Notes: generated by a model from the letters alone, not told the origin. A stretch of 64,000 bases of DNA from SIAQ01 sp963767835 (GCA_963767835.1 CAVYFY010000001.1:372001-436000), one strand, 5' to 3'; shown: positions 31,831-40,367, numbered from the stretch's first letter. Numbers and translations: made by a program.

Positions 31831-32487
31831 CTATCGGTGCTTCATGGCGACCACTCGGATGATGATTCCCGCGATGCCGCTGACGACGCCCAGGACAACG
31901 CCGATGATGCCGCAGATTCTTCCGGCATGAGTGGAGCCGCGGCCGGAGGGATCCATTCGGCCTCGGTCCATTTGCCTGAGATCGGAGTTGGCCATATTGA
32001 TCGCGGCGCCTCCAAGGCCCCAGGCGATGAATGGGCAAATGCAGGCGACGAAGATCGACAGGATGCCGAGGGTAAGTATGGTTGAGCCGCGATGCGGCAA
32101 GCCGCGCCGCACCCTGCGCAGATCGTCGAAATCGTCATCGTCGTCATCGTCCTCATAGCGGCGGCGCTTTTTTCGCGGCCTGCGCTCTTCTTCCTCATCA
32201 TCGTCGTCGAAGGCGAAGGCGTTTTCGTCTTGCTTCTTCTTGCTCTTTGTCGGCGCCTCGTCTTGCTCGATCGCATCCTTGTTGTCATCATCCCATGGCA
32301 CCGGTGGGGGAACCTTGGTCGGCATCGGCGGCGCGGCTGCTGCCGTAACGGCGCCCGCCTCGGACGGCGGCGGCGCGGGCACGGGAACGATCTCCTGGCA
32401 ATTGGGACAGCGTACCTTCTTCCCGATCGCCGCCTCGGGGACCGCCAGGGTCTTCTCGCATTTCGTGCATGAAATCGTGAACGGCAT
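31831..32487 (-). CDS. Zinc-ribbon membrane protein with acidic/basic linker (paralog 1)
   Basis: The 218-residue protein starts at ATG 32487. It has CTKC and CPNC pairs (Cys7, Cys10, Cys27, Cys30) of an MJ0042-like zinc ribbon, a Pro/Ala linker, and a charged stretch with runs of Asp, Glu, Lys and Arg. Two membrane helices follow near residues 140-165 and 190-212. The gene upstream (32626-33318) has the same plan, so these are tandem paralogs. Function unknown. Confidence 0.75.
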   Translation of the reverse strand: MPFTISCTKCEKTLAVPEAAIGKKVRCPNCQEIVPVPAPPPSEAGAVTAAAAPPMPTKVPPPVPWDDDNKDAIEQDEAPTKSKKKQDENAFAFDDDDEEEERRPRKKRRRYEDDDDDDDFDDLRRVRRGLPHRGSTILTLGILSIFVACICPFIAWGLGGAAINMANSDLRQMDRGRMDPSGRGSTHAGRICGIIGVVLGVVSGIAGIIIRVVAMKHR

Positions 32488-32625
32488 GAAAGCACCTCGC
32501 GAGCTGAATGCCGGTGCCGGGCAGCGCCAGCTAGGCGCAGCCCACTCCTCTCGAAATCTCAACCTCAACACGCATCCTGGGCACCCTTCCGCCTGGCTCC
32601 GAATAAAATCCGCCCGCGCACGAAC

Positions 32626-33318
32626 CTAGCACCGACAGGAGCACACCGACGACCCAGATGCAGACTGGTGCTTGCAATCCTCGAAGTTGGACGCCACATA
32701 GACCAGGCCGTAAAAGGGTAAGACGATACAAAGGATTCCGGCCATCACGTCATTTTGGAAGGCAACCATCAGCAGCCAAATCCATCCGATTACGCAGAGA
32801 AGCGAGCCCAGCAGTATCGGCAAGGCGGCTAGCGGGGGAAAAATCAATGCGGCACCGATGAAGACCAGGCCGATCACTCCCAGGACGGCAGCGCCTGCAA
32901 TAAAGGGGTCAAACCATCCAGGGAAAGCCACGCCACGATTGGGCCGCCTCCTTTTTTTTATTCTGTGACGGGGAGCCCGCTCCTCTTCGTCGCCATCGGA
33001 GAACCGGTCATCGTCTGCGTAGCGCCGGCGTTTACGCTTCTCGGGCACGGGCTCCTCGAAATCCAGGGTGTCGCCGGATTTCTCGGGCGTTTCGCCTTCA
33101 GGGTCGTCCCAGGCCGCTTTCTTCTTGGGCTTCTTTGGCGCCGCGCTGACGGCGGTTTCTTCCTCGGGTTCCACGAACTCGTCCGGCTCAACGAATTCCT
33201 CGGCCTGCGGGATCGTGATGACGCGCTTGCAGAGCGGGCAGTGCGCCCGCTTTCCGGCAGCCTCATCGGCAACCTTCAATTTTTTCTGGCAAAGCGGACA
33301 GACGACCGAGATGGGCAT
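32626..33318 (-). CDS. Zinc-ribbon membrane protein with charged linker (paralog 2)
   Basis: The 230-residue protein starts at ATG 33318 (MPISVVCPLCQKKLKV). It has the zinc ribbon CPLC...CPLC (Cys7, Cys10, Cys27, Cys30), a Glu/Pro repeat (EEFVEPDEFVEPEEE), a Lys/Arg/Asp-rich linker, and three to four hydrophobic helices near the C-terminus that end in GLVYVASNFEDCKHQ. It shares the domain order of its neighbour at 31831-32487, but the C-terminal membrane region is longer. Function unknown; protein-interaction or surface sorting is speculation. Confidence 0.75.
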   Translation of the reverse strand: MPISVVCPLCQKKLKVADEAAGKRAHCPLCKRVITIPQAEEFVEPDEFVEPEEETAVSAAPKKPKKKAAWDDPEGETPEKSGDTLDFEEPVPEKRKRRRYADDDRFSDGDEEERAPRHRIKKRRRPNRGVAFPGWFDPFIAGAAVLGVIGLVFIGAALIFPPLAALPILLGSLLCVIGWIWLLMVAFQNDVMAGILCIVLPFYGLVYVASNFEDCKHQSASGSSVCSCRC

Positions 33319-33359
33319 TTCGCACCCATATATTGGTGTGGTGAAGCGCTGGCAATCGC

Positions 33360-33983
33360 TTATCGCGCGGCGGCCCGTCCTTTGCCGTGGCACATCGCCC
33401 GCTCCGTGATGATGAGGTCCATGAAGATATCGTGCGGCGCTGTCGGAATCTCGGGGAAAAGCTGGCACTCGAAAGCCAGCGCGACCAGCGGCGCATTGGC
33501 GCGGGTATGCTGCAAAAGCTTATCATAATATCCCTTGCCGTGCCCCATGCGTGCCCCGGAGCGGTCAAAGGCGACGCCCGGCACCATCACCAAATCCAGA
33601 TCCTCGGCCCGGACTTGCTTGCCGGGCAAGCCACGCAACTCCGGTTTCGGTTCGAGAATCTTGTACATGCCGACGGCCAACTCATCCATGCGTTCGAGAT
33701 GGAAAAGCTCCAGCTCGCCGCAATCATTGCACCACGGCACCACGATCTTCTTTCCATCGGCCAGGGCGGAGGCCAGGTCGGCGGGCAGGGCGTGCCGGGT
33801 GCGGACCTCGCTGCGCACATCGATATAATACATCACAGTTCGAGCGCAGGCATACTCGGGCAAGGCTGCGAACTTGGCGCAGATTTCCCGGCTCAATTCG
33901 TCCTTGTCGGCCTGCGCATCGCGGTTGGCGTGCGCTCGGCGACGGATTTCGTTTTTCTGTTCCGGCAGGGATTCTAGCAACAT
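33360..33983 (-). CDS. 5-formyltetrahydrofolate cyclo-ligase
   Basis: The 207-residue enzyme converts 5-formyl-THF to 5,10-methenyl-THF using ATP. Key stretches are VVPWCNDCGELELFHL, VPGVAFDRSGARMGHGKGYYD with the folate/ATP loop GARMGHGKGYYD (143-154), and basic residues near the N-terminus (KNEIRRRAHANRD). It supports one-carbon metabolism, as does ftr further left. It stands alone between the zinc-ribbon gene and a secreted small protein. Confidence 0.9.
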   Translation of the reverse strand: MLLESLPEQKNEIRRRAHANRDAQADKDELSREICAKFAALPEYACARTVMYYIDVRSEVRTRHALPADLASALADGKKIVVPWCNDCGELELFHLERMDELAVGMYKILEPKPELRGLPGKQVRAEDLDLVMVPGVAFDRSGARMGHGKGYYDKLLQHTRANAPLVALAFECQLFPEIPTAPHDIFMDLIITERAMCHGKGRAAAR

Positions 33984-34181
33984 GAGTCGGCTCCTTAATC
34001 GGCGGGACGGTTTCAGTCATTGATAGCAGCGCCGAGGCCAAGCGTCCCGGTTATCTCCCATCTTCTTAGGCGACTGGGCGATCGGGAAACTCATCATTTT
34101 TTCGTTGACAGTCGCTCGCACAGTTCCTTTAATTCTTGTTAGTTTAGGGCGTGCAAGCAATCATTACAAAAGGGGGTTTCA

Positions 34182-34532
34182 ATGTCTCGTCTGCCCATGA
34201 TTTTCGGATTAGGGATTGTCAGCCTGGCGCTTGTTGTTGGCGGCGGCGTGTCGCAAGATGCGAAGAAAGACAAGGACGGCAAGGTCAAAGGCCAGTTGCC
34301 GCCCGGTTTCAAGGATCTGGATTTGAGCAAAGAGCAAGTCGGGAAAATCTACGCGATACAAGCGGAGTATAAGAAGAAAATCAGTGACCTGCAAACCAAG
34401 ATCAACGACCTCAAGAAAACGCAAAATCAGGAAGAGTTCAGGGTGCTCACCGATGACCAGCGCGACAAGTACCTGAAGGCGAAAGGCTTTGATACCAAAA
34501 AGGATGACAAGGACAAGGTCAAGGACAAGTAA
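34182..34532 (+). CDS. Small secreted charged protein
   Basis: The 116-residue protein has a signal peptide (about 1-24, LGIVSLALVVGGGVSQ), then LPPGFKDLDLSKEQVGKIYAI, a helical Lys/Gln-rich region with heptad-like spacing (IQAEYKKKISDLQTKINDLKK), and a Lys/Asp-rich tail. Its layout resembles secreted helical proteins of the Spy/CpxP type, but no family match is certain. It is monocistronic, with tandem hairpin repeats after it. Confidence 0.65.
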   Translation: MSRLPMIFGLGIVSLALVVGGGVSQDAKKDKDGKVKGQLPPGFKDLDLSKEQVGKIYAIQAEYKKKISDLQTKINDLKKTQNQEEFRVLTDDQRDKYLKAKGFDTKKDDKDKVKDK

Positions 34533-34585
34533 TTCTCCCGCTGACGGCGTGGCATTCGCCGACGGAATGCTACGCCAAAGGTGGC

Positions 34586-34809
34586 AGGCTTCCCTCTCCC
34601 TCCGGGAGAGGGGTTGGGGGTGAGGGCGGAGCTTGAAAAAAACCTCAAAGACCCTCACCCCCAGCCCCTCTCCCGGAGAGAGAGGGGAGGAAATGCTTAG
34701 CAGGCCTCCCTCTCCCTCCGGGAGAGGGGTTGAGGGCGGAGCTTGAAAAAAACCTCAAAGACCCTCACCCCCGGCCCTCTCCCGGAGGGAGAGGGGAGCA
34801 AATGCGTAG
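34586..34809. repeat. Two tandem copies of a CCCTCTCC hairpin repeat
   Basis: Copy 1 (34586-34700) and copy 2 (34702-34809) share CTCTCCCTCCGGGAGAGGGG, then GGGCGGAGCTTGAAAAAAAC and a second CCCTCACCCC/CTCTCCCGG part. Each copy can fold on itself, and the two are direct repeats. They fill the gap between the secreted small gene and the ferredoxin gene. Confidence 0.85.
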
Positions 34810-34818
34810 CGTTCGCGG

Positions 34819-35046
34819 CTACGTGGGAACCTCCAATCGCAGCGCGTTCGCCGGGCAGATCAAAACGCACAGGCCGCAACTGACACAATCGAGCGGGCGC
34901 GGCAGCCAGGGAAGATGCGGACCCATCGCCAGGCATTCCGTCGGGCACACCGCCGGGCACCAGCCGCATGCCGTGCACAGCGTCGCATCCACCACCGGCA
35001 GTTCGACCTGATGCCAAAACGGTTCCACGACGCGATTCCTGCTCAT
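34819..35046 (-). CDS. 2[4Fe-4S] ferredoxin
   Basis: The 75-residue protein has two classical cluster motifs: CTACGWCPAVCP (Cys24, 27, 30, 34) and CVSCGLCVLICP (Cys54, 57, 60, 64). The start overlaps the stop of the pseudo-receiver gene in an ATGA, so it is the last gene of a three-gene operon with the PAS/sigma-54-activator-like protein. An electron-carrier role is clear from the motifs; the partner is not known. Confidence 0.88.
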   Translation of the reverse strand: MSRNRVVEPFWHQVELPVVDATLCTACGWCPAVCPTECLAMGPHLPWLPRPLDCVSCGLCVLICPANALRLEVPT

Positions 35047-35417
35047 GACGCTGCCTCCGCAAGCATGCTCGTCAGCAAATCGCCAAGCCATTCCTGCGGC
35101 GTGGGCGGAAACAGCACGAAGGTCGCGCCCATTTCCCACGCCAGCCCTGCCAGCACCGGATTGTCAGCTTCGCCGATCACAATAGTCGCGGTCGCTGGCA
35201 GAGATGTGTGCGCCAATTCCAGCAATGCCAGCTCGCGTTCGAGATCGCGCCCGAGGATCAAAACGAACACGCTGGGCGGCGACAATTGCAGTAGATTCGC
35301 GCATGCCGAGAGCTGGCTTGTTTCGCGCAGCCGGAAACGCTTCGCTTGAGCCAATTCGCGCAAGCGTTCCGCGAGAACGCTGTCAACGCCATGTGCGAGT
35401 ACCTGAGCGTGTTGCAT
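35043..35417 (-). CDS. Receiver-like protein lacking the phospho-acceptor site
   Basis: The 124-residue protein has alternating strands and helices like a response-regulator receiver: FVLILG near residue 51, TATIVIGEADN, and GATFVLFPPT, the usual positions of strands 3, 4 and 5. The acidic pair near the N-terminus and a strand-3 aspartate with a DxxMP pattern are not found (the nearest is GRD58). It may therefore be a pseudo-receiver used for protein contact. It is two bases from the upstream activator-like gene and overlaps the ferredoxin gene. Confidence 0.6.
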   Translation of the reverse strand: MQHAQVLAHGVDSVLAERLRELAQAKRFRLRETSQLSACANLLQLSPPSVFVLILGRDLERELALLELAHTSLPATATIVIGEADNPVLAGLAWEMGATFVLFPPTPQEWLGDLLTSMLAEAAS

Positions 35418-35419
35418 GA

Positions 35420-36730
35420 TCAGTCGCTATCCTTGAAGCCGAACTTGTCCATGCGGCGCACCAGGCGAGGCCGCCAGATTTCCAGCAACTCGGCTGCGCG
35501 CGTCTGATTGTTGTGCGCCAGCTTCAGCGCCAGAGCGATCAGGCGGCGTTCCACTTGTTCCAGAAGCGCGTCGAGCGGTAGATGCCTTTCCGGCGGCAGG
35601 GCGCCTTGCTTGAGGTGGAACGGCAGGTCAGCCAGCTCCAGGCAATCACCCTTGGCGCGACGGCACGCTTCGAGAAGCACCTCCTGCAACTCGCCGAGGT
35701 TGCCGGGCCAAGAGTAGGAACGCAGCAAGCTCAGCGCCTCGGGGCTGACTGCCTGGACGCGGTGCGGTTGCAGGTCGCGGAATCGCTGCAAGAAAATGCC
35801 GATGAAGCGAGGCAATTCACCAAGGCGTTCGCGCATTGGCGGCAGCGTGATCGTCACCGGGCTGACGGCGCAGTAGAACTCCGCGAGCAATCGCCCCGCC
35901 TGCATCTCGGCGGCAGGATCGCCGCAGAATCCAACCATGATGCGCGGGAATTCGGGATTCTCGCCTATTTGCAATGTCTCCGCGAGCCGGCTCTGCCATT
36001 CGCGTGGCAACCGATCGGGTTCACGCAAATACACCGTGCCCAGGCCGAGCTGTCGGCTGCGCGGGCCAAAAAGAGTTTCGCCCAGCAATGCCGCCGGTAG
36101 GCGAGCGGCATCAAGGCAGGCGAAAGCACGCTGGCGAAGGTCCGAGCGCACATGGATGGCGCGGGCCAGCCACTCCTTACCGCTGCCGGGCTCGCCCAGA
36201 AGCGTGATTGGGAGCCGCGTTTGTGCCGCCAGGCGCGCCTGTTCATGCAATCGGGCCAGGGCAGGGGAGCCGCCGCCCAGATCATCGAGGCAATAGCGTG
36301 CCGCCAGGCGATCGCGCAGGGCCATCAGCTTGTCCGGCAAGGGCAAGGGCGTTTCCGCGGGCGCCGTCAAAACGCGGATGATGCCGAGGAGGCCGAGCAA
36401 TGCCTGCGTGCCGGCGAGCGCTTGAAACTGGATTTCCCACCAGCCAGCACCGTTTGGCGCCCGCCGCCTGGCCGTGCAACTGCGGCCCTGCAGGGCGTCG
36501 GCCGGCGGCGCGCACGCGCTCAGGATCGCGTCCTCTTTTTCTACGGCAGCCGTCGCGGAACGCCGCCGACATGCCCGGCCGCGAACCTCGCCAAGCTTCA
36601 ATCCTGTGCATGCTTCCCAGGCGTGATTGACGAATAGCACGCGCCGCCGGCGATTGAGCAAAAAAATCGGCTGCGCCGCGTGTTGAAAGAACGTTTGCCA
36701 GCGAAAGCTATCGGAAGTGGGTTCGCTCAT
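35420..36730 (-). CDS. PAS protein with degenerate sigma-54 activator AAA+ domain
   Basis: The 436-residue protein has an N-terminal PAS-like domain (about 9-120), then an AAA+ domain with Walker A GEPGSGKE (179-186). After TLFGPRSRQLG the chain goes directly to GTVYLREP; the sigma-54 contact loop GAFTGA is absent and the Walker B acidic pair is replaced (LREP). Sensor I is altered (VGFCGD), but the SYSWPGNLGEL motif (338-348) remains. A Fis-type helix-turn-helix ends the protein. It is probably unable to remodel sigma-54 polymerase and may act as a repressor, sensor or scaffold. It heads an operon with a pseudo-receiver and a ferredoxin. Confidence 0.72.
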   Translation of the reverse strand: MSEPTSDSFRWQTFFQHAAQPIFLLNRRRRVLFVNHAWEACTGLKLGEVRGRACRRRSATAAVEKEDAILSACAPPADALQGRSCTARRRAPNGAGWWEIQFQALAGTQALLGLLGIIRVLTAPAETPLPLPDKLMALRDRLAARYCLDDLGGGSPALARLHEQARLAAQTRLPITLLGEPGSGKEWLARAIHVRSDLRQRAFACLDAARLPAALLGETLFGPRSRQLGLGTVYLREPDRLPREWQSRLAETLQIGENPEFPRIMVGFCGDPAAEMQAGRLLAEFYCAVSPVTITLPPMRERLGELPRFIGIFLQRFRDLQPHRVQAVSPEALSLLRSYSWPGNLGELQEVLLEACRRAKGDCLELADLPFHLKQGALPPERHLPLDALLEQVERRLIALALKLAHNNQTRAAELLEIWRPRLVRRMDKFGFKDSD

Positions 36731-36736
36731 GGGTCC

Positions 36737-36842
36737 AGCTTTCAGCTAGCAGCCGTCAGCTTTCAGCCGTCGCCGTCGGGCCGCGGAGTAGCGCGTGTGG
36801 GAATTTGCACGGCTGAAAGCTGACGGCTGATAGCTGAAAGCT
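36737..36842. repeat. CAGCTTTCAGC-type inverted repeat
   Basis: Arms 36737-36770 and 36809-36842 are reverse complements over about 34 bases with few changes, built from GCTTTCAGC and GCCGTCAGC units. The right arm touches the TAA stop of the small membrane-protein gene (36842-36844). Confidence 0.85.
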
Positions 36843-37033
36843 TACTGCAGCAAGAGCGACACGCCGAGCAGGACGACTGCCACCACGAGCATGAAGCCGA
36901 ACATGCGGATGCCCCAGCGAAACGCCTCGCCCAGGATTTCGTCCCATTGCTCATGGCGCGTCGCGCTGTAAACCAGGCTAATGACTAGCAGCATCAGGGG
37001 CAGATGCCAATAGATCGACGTCGCAAAAAGCAT
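36842..37033 (-). CDS. Small membrane protein
   Basis: The 63-residue protein has two hydrophobic helices (about 9-24 and 42-61) with a charged turn RHEQWDEILGEAFRWG. Its ATG overlaps the stop of the DUF6677-like gene (ATGA), so the two are co-translated. Function unknown. Confidence 0.7.
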   Translation of the reverse strand: MLFATSIYWHLPLMLLVISLVYSATRHEQWDEILGEAFRWGIRMFGFMLVVAVVLLGVSLLLQ

Positions 37034-37656
37034 CAGGCGGCCCCTTCTTTTTTCGCTTGCGTTTGATTGGGGACCACCGTTTCCTTGGATGCCGGCCGCG
37101 GAACCGGGATGAAGACGGGGCCGGCATAGGCGTCGTAGATCACCAGGATGTTGAGCATGCCGGCGACGACGGTGTAAACCCAGGCAAGGTCGGGCGTCTT
37201 GTCGCTTTCGACATAGAACTTGTTTACGGCGTCCTCGAAGGCACGTCGATCGGGATCCATGGGCCCTCTTTGGAAATCGTGCCAAAACGTGTGATTTTCC
37301 TTGTCCGGAAGCGGCCCGCCCAGATGCTGCCAAAGCGCCGGCCAGGCAGCGATGCCGATCCAGAATTGGCCCGCGTACTGCCAGCGGTCGCCGACAACGG
37401 CGCCGACGACGCGCATCACCAGTATTTGGTCGCGGCGTTCGGGTTCGCGCGTCGGGCTGTAATAGACGTTCTGCCAGTTGCCCATCCATTGACCCAGGAT
37501 GAACATGCCGAGCAGGGAGACCATGAAGAGAATTCCCTTGCCGAAGCGGCCCTGGTAGATCTGCCCGAGGCCGGGAACAAGATAGCTGAGAATCGCTGCC
37601 AGAAAAGATGGTTCAGGCGGCTTCGGGAGGGCGTTGGCGGTCGGCGCCGAACTCAT
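37033..37656 (-). CDS. DUF6677-like membrane protein
   Basis: The 207-residue protein starts at ATG 37656 (MSSAPTANALPKPPEPS). It has LSYLVPGLGQIYQGRFGKGILFMVSLLGMF, the typical GxGQ-YQG motif of small TM2-like domains, and a further C-terminal helix around WVYTVVAGMLNILVIYDAYAG. I relate it to the planctomycete DUF6677 family from memory of its pattern. It is coupled to the small membrane protein that follows; no function is known. Confidence 0.65.
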   Translation of the reverse strand: MSSAPTANALPKPPEPSFLAAILSYLVPGLGQIYQGRFGKGILFMVSLLGMFILGQWMGNWQNVYYSPTREPERRDQILVMRVVGAVVGDRWQYAGQFWIGIAAWPALWQHLGGPLPDKENHTFWHDFQRGPMDPDRRAFEDAVNKFYVESDKTPDLAWVYTVVAGMLNILVIYDAYAGPVFIPVPRPASKETVVPNQTQAKKEGAA

Positions 37657-37748
37657 ATGCTGCTCCGCGGGTCGGTGGATTGAGCGCACAGGCGGTTCTT
37701 TGCCTTATTCGCCGCTCGCCGCCAAATATTTCCAGGGCGGTCAAGCGA

Positions 37749-38393
37749 TTATGATATGAACCACGTTCCCCAATTCCACCCCAGCCAATCCTTCAGGAAC
37801 CAGATGACGCCCGCTGCGAGCAGCACGATGCCCGATAGCCCCAACAACAGCCGGCCCGCGTCGCTGCGCATCCAGTTCCCCGCGCCGCCGAACGCCAGCG
37901 TGGCGCCGTCGAAACCGAGGTTCACCCAGACGAGCGGGGCGTAGAGCCATTGCGTTCCCAGTGAGGGCCCTGGCACTGCCGCGATCTCTTGCATGAGCGG
38001 CTCAAGCTTCGGAAGCACGCTTGTCGGTACTACTTCGTTCGTCATTGGCTCCGGCTTGCTTGACGTGTTTGCGGGCGGCAAGTAATGCGGCGGATTGAAT
38101 GGCCAGGGCGTTTTCCTGGCCTCGGTTTCCGGGGTATCTTCGGGCTTGGGATTGGCCAGCTTTTTGCCTGTCGGCACAGACGAAGATTCACCGGGTTCGA
38201 GCAGAGTCAGCGTCGCGGCCAGCGCAGGCTCTTTCAATATTGGCGGCGGAAACGCCGGCGCCTCGTCCAGATCGCTGACCGGCAGCGTCAACATCTTCTC
38301 CATCAACGCATCGAGCTCGTCCAGCATTTGCTTTGTCGATTGCAGCGAGGCGTCATTCGGCGTCTTATCCGGCATCGGGTTCCATCCCTTCAC
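37749..38393 (-). CDS. Pro-rich protein with C-terminal membrane helix
   Basis: The 214-residue protein (ATG 38393, or an internal ATG six codons later) begins with a Ser/Gln/Asp-rich helix (STKQMLDELDALMEKMLTLP). A Pro-rich middle follows, and near the C-terminus there is a membrane helix (LLLGLSGIVLLAAGVIWFL). No known domain is seen. It is followed at some distance by the DUF6677-like gene on the same strand, and may be in the same unit. The helical start could pair with a partner; this is speculation. Confidence 0.6.
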   Translation of the reverse strand: MKGWNPMPDKTPNDASLQSTKQMLDELDALMEKMLTLPVSDLDEAPAFPPPILKEPALAATLTLLEPGESSSVPTGKKLANPKPEDTPETEARKTPWPFNPPHYLPPANTSSKPEPMTNEVVPTSVLPKLEPLMQEIAAVPGPSLGTQWLYAPLVWVNLGFDGATLAFGGAGNWMRSDAGRLLLGLSGIVLLAAGVIWFLKDWLGWNWGTWFIS

Positions 38394-38492
38394 TTGTCCG
38401 TAGTCCGTAGTCGGTGGTCAGTTGTAGGCGTAACTTCATAGGGATGCTTCACGGGCAGCTTCGGCCAGCGACCACGAACGGTTTTACCATAA

Positions 38493-39226
38493 ATGTCCGA
38501 GCGATTTTACGTCAATTTGCCGCTGAGCGCCGGGCCGTTCAACCTGGATGGCCCGGAAGCTCACCATCTTGCCACGGTACGCCGACTCCGCCCCGGTGAT
38601 GTGGTTTATCTATTCAATGGCGACGGCCATGAATATCCGGCGCGCATCATGCAGGTTGGGCGGCGCGAGATTGCCTTGGAGATTCTCGGCGTCGAGCGGC
38701 CACAACGTGAGTTGGCGTTCTCGCTGGAAGTAGCGGCCGCAATGCCGAAAGGCGATCGCGGCCAGTTCCTGATCGAGAAATTGACGGAACTCGGTGTAAC
38801 ATCGTTTATTCCGCTCTTGTGCCAGCGATCCAACACGCATCCGCGCGAGGCCAAGCGCGAAAAGCTGGAGCGCCACGTCATCGAAGCCAGCAAGCAATGC
38901 GGCCGGAACGTGCTGATGAAGATCAACGAAGTGACAGATTGGGAGACCCACGCAACTCGCGGCCATGCGGGAGAGGTGCGAATTCTGGGCCATCCGCATG
39001 ACGCCAGCCAGTTCGCAGACCTGCCGAGACACAGCGGTCCGGTGCGTTTGGCCGTCGGCCCCGAAGGCGGCTTCACGGAGGAAGAATTGGCGTTGGCGCA
39101 TCAGCACGATTGGCGTGCGGTCAATCTGGGCCCGCGCGATCTTCGCGCATCGAGACGGCCGCGATTGCGCTCGCAGTTCTGGCGGTGCCAGCCGATCGTG
39201 TCGGCTCAGTGACGTTCGGAAAATAG
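38493..39226 (+). pseudogene. rsmE: 16S rRNA m3U1498 methyltransferase RsmE, 3'-frameshifted
   Basis: The first 220 residues match RsmE: SERFYVNLPLSAGPF, HHLATVRRLRPGD, LIEKLTELGVTSFIPLLCQRS, and AVGPEGGFTEEELALA with the SAM knot motif. At the C-terminus the expected LGPRxLRxETAxxA is broken: after GPRDLR the frame continues wrongly and stops at 39212. Skipping two bases (GC at 39147-39148) restores IETAAIALAVLAVPAD and a stop at 39226. The extra dinucleotide lies in a CGCGC run. It is probably a base-call or slip error. Confidence 0.82.
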
Positions 39227-39563
39227 CTTCCCGAATCATCGGTCTGTCGTAGGGTGGGTCGAGCGTACTTGCGAGGCCCACCATCCCTTGCAAGCGTGTG
39301 GTGGGCCTCGTGAGTACGCTCGACCCACCCTACAAAAATCGAAGGCCACCAAATAGGGAAGTTATTTTCGAGCGCTACTTGGGATCAGGCAATGGGCAAG
39401 ATAGGCAAGCACTATTAGAAAAAACGCATTTTCGGCAATCCTCGCATGCTTGGCAGAATTGTTAAAGTCCACAGTTTCCATTTGCCGATGGATTACCAAT
39501 CGGGCACGGCCCGCGCCTGGATTGGTACACACCTTGAGAGAACTCACGAGTAGGGGAGAAAAT
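39227..39563. other. Gap after rsmE holding one palindromic repeat
   Basis: The 337 bases hold the second GTAGGGTGGGTCGAGC palindrome (39249-39333) and then about 230 bases without gene or hairpin. They end with TAGGGGAGAA, the ribosome binding site of the next gene. Confidence 0.7.
39249..39333. repeat. GTAGGGTGGGTCGAGC palindromic element, copy 2
   Basis: The outer arms GTAGGGTGGGTCGAGCGTAC and GTACGCTCGACCCACCCTAC are reverse complements; inner GCGAGGCCCACC/GGTGGGCCTCG arms are the same as in copy 1 at 2461-2542. The loop differs. It lies downstream of rsmE. Confidence 0.9.
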
Positions 39564-40367
39564 ATGAGCCTGATGTTCAGCAGTGGGTTGCTGGCCGCCA
39601 GCTTGTTGCTTGGACAGCCCGGCAGCGGGTCGGACAAGCGGCCGGCGCTGCCGCCGCTGCCGGAACCGCAGGGGGAAATGATCATGCCGGTGCAGAACAC
39701 GATTCCCCCGCCGCCGACATTACCGCCGCAGCCGCAGCCGCGGCCGATCCTGGGCTTTTTCAGCCGCGAGGACCGGCCGATTCTTTCAAAGATACAGAGC
39801 TGGTTCAAGCGTGACGATCAGCAGTCGTCGCCGCCGGGATCAGCGGGACGCGGCACGGTGATCCGCGAGGCGGCGCCGCCGCTGTTGAATTCGCCCGCGA
39901 CGCCAGCGACATCGCCCACGCCTTCAGGCGATTTCCCGCGCCGCATGCCGAATCCGAATAGTATGGCCCCGGCGCCCACGCTGCACCTCGCCAAGGAAAT
40001 CGTTCATCCCGCCAATGCGGTGGTCAAGCAAGCATCCACGCAAGAACCCATCATTTTGAAAGACGCCAAGAGTCCGATCCGCCCGGAGCTGGCCGTCAAG
40101 ATCGGGCGCGACGAGAAGTTCGCGTGGATGACCGGCCAGTTCGAAATCGAGAATGGCGCCTTTGTCCTTTATTACGCCACGCCCGAAACCGTGGATAAAT
40201 TTCACGGGCGCATTGTCCTGATGGCTGACAAGGCCGATCTGAAGCAGTTTCACCGCGGCGATCTCGTTTCGGTGCACGGCCAGTTGGCTCAAGGTCAAAC
40301 CATGCAGGGCGTCGTGCCGACCTATCACGTCACGACGGCAAGCCTGATTGACCGGCCGAAACAGTAG
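39564..40367 (+). CDS. Secreted Pro-rich protein
   Basis: The 267-residue protein starts at ATG 39564 behind TAGGGGAGAA. It has a signal-like N-terminus (LMFSSGLLAASLLLGQP), a long Pro/Gln-rich middle and a C-terminal domain of about 100 residues, from KIGRDEKFAWMTGQFEIENG to VPTYHVTTASLID. In that domain strands alternate (VLYYATPETVDKFHGRIVLM, GDLVSVHGQLAQGQ), like an OB-fold. Function unknown. It is convergent with the DUF11 gene, 88 bases away. Confidence 0.65.
   Translation: MSLMFSSGLLAASLLLGQPGSGSDKRPALPPLPEPQGEMIMPVQNTIPPPPTLPPQPQPRPILGFFSREDRPILSKIQSWFKRDDQQSSPPGSAGRGTVIREAAPPLLNSPATPATSPTPSGDFPRRMPNPNSMAPAPTLHLAKEIVHPANAVVKQASTQEPIILKDAKSPIRPELAVKIGRDEKFAWMTGQFEIENGAFVLYYATPETVDKFHGRIVLMADKADLKQFHRGDLVSVHGQLAQGQTMQGVVPTYHVTTASLIDRPKQ

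Noticed and set aside
34586..34809. Direct repeats considered as a CRISPR array.
   Set aside because: There are only two copies, each more than 100 bases long and itself palindromic, with no spacer pattern and no cas genes.
35420..36730. Calling this gene a normal NtrC-type sigma-54 activator.
   Set aside because: The GAFTGA loop and the Walker B acidic pair are missing, so the standard function is not supported.
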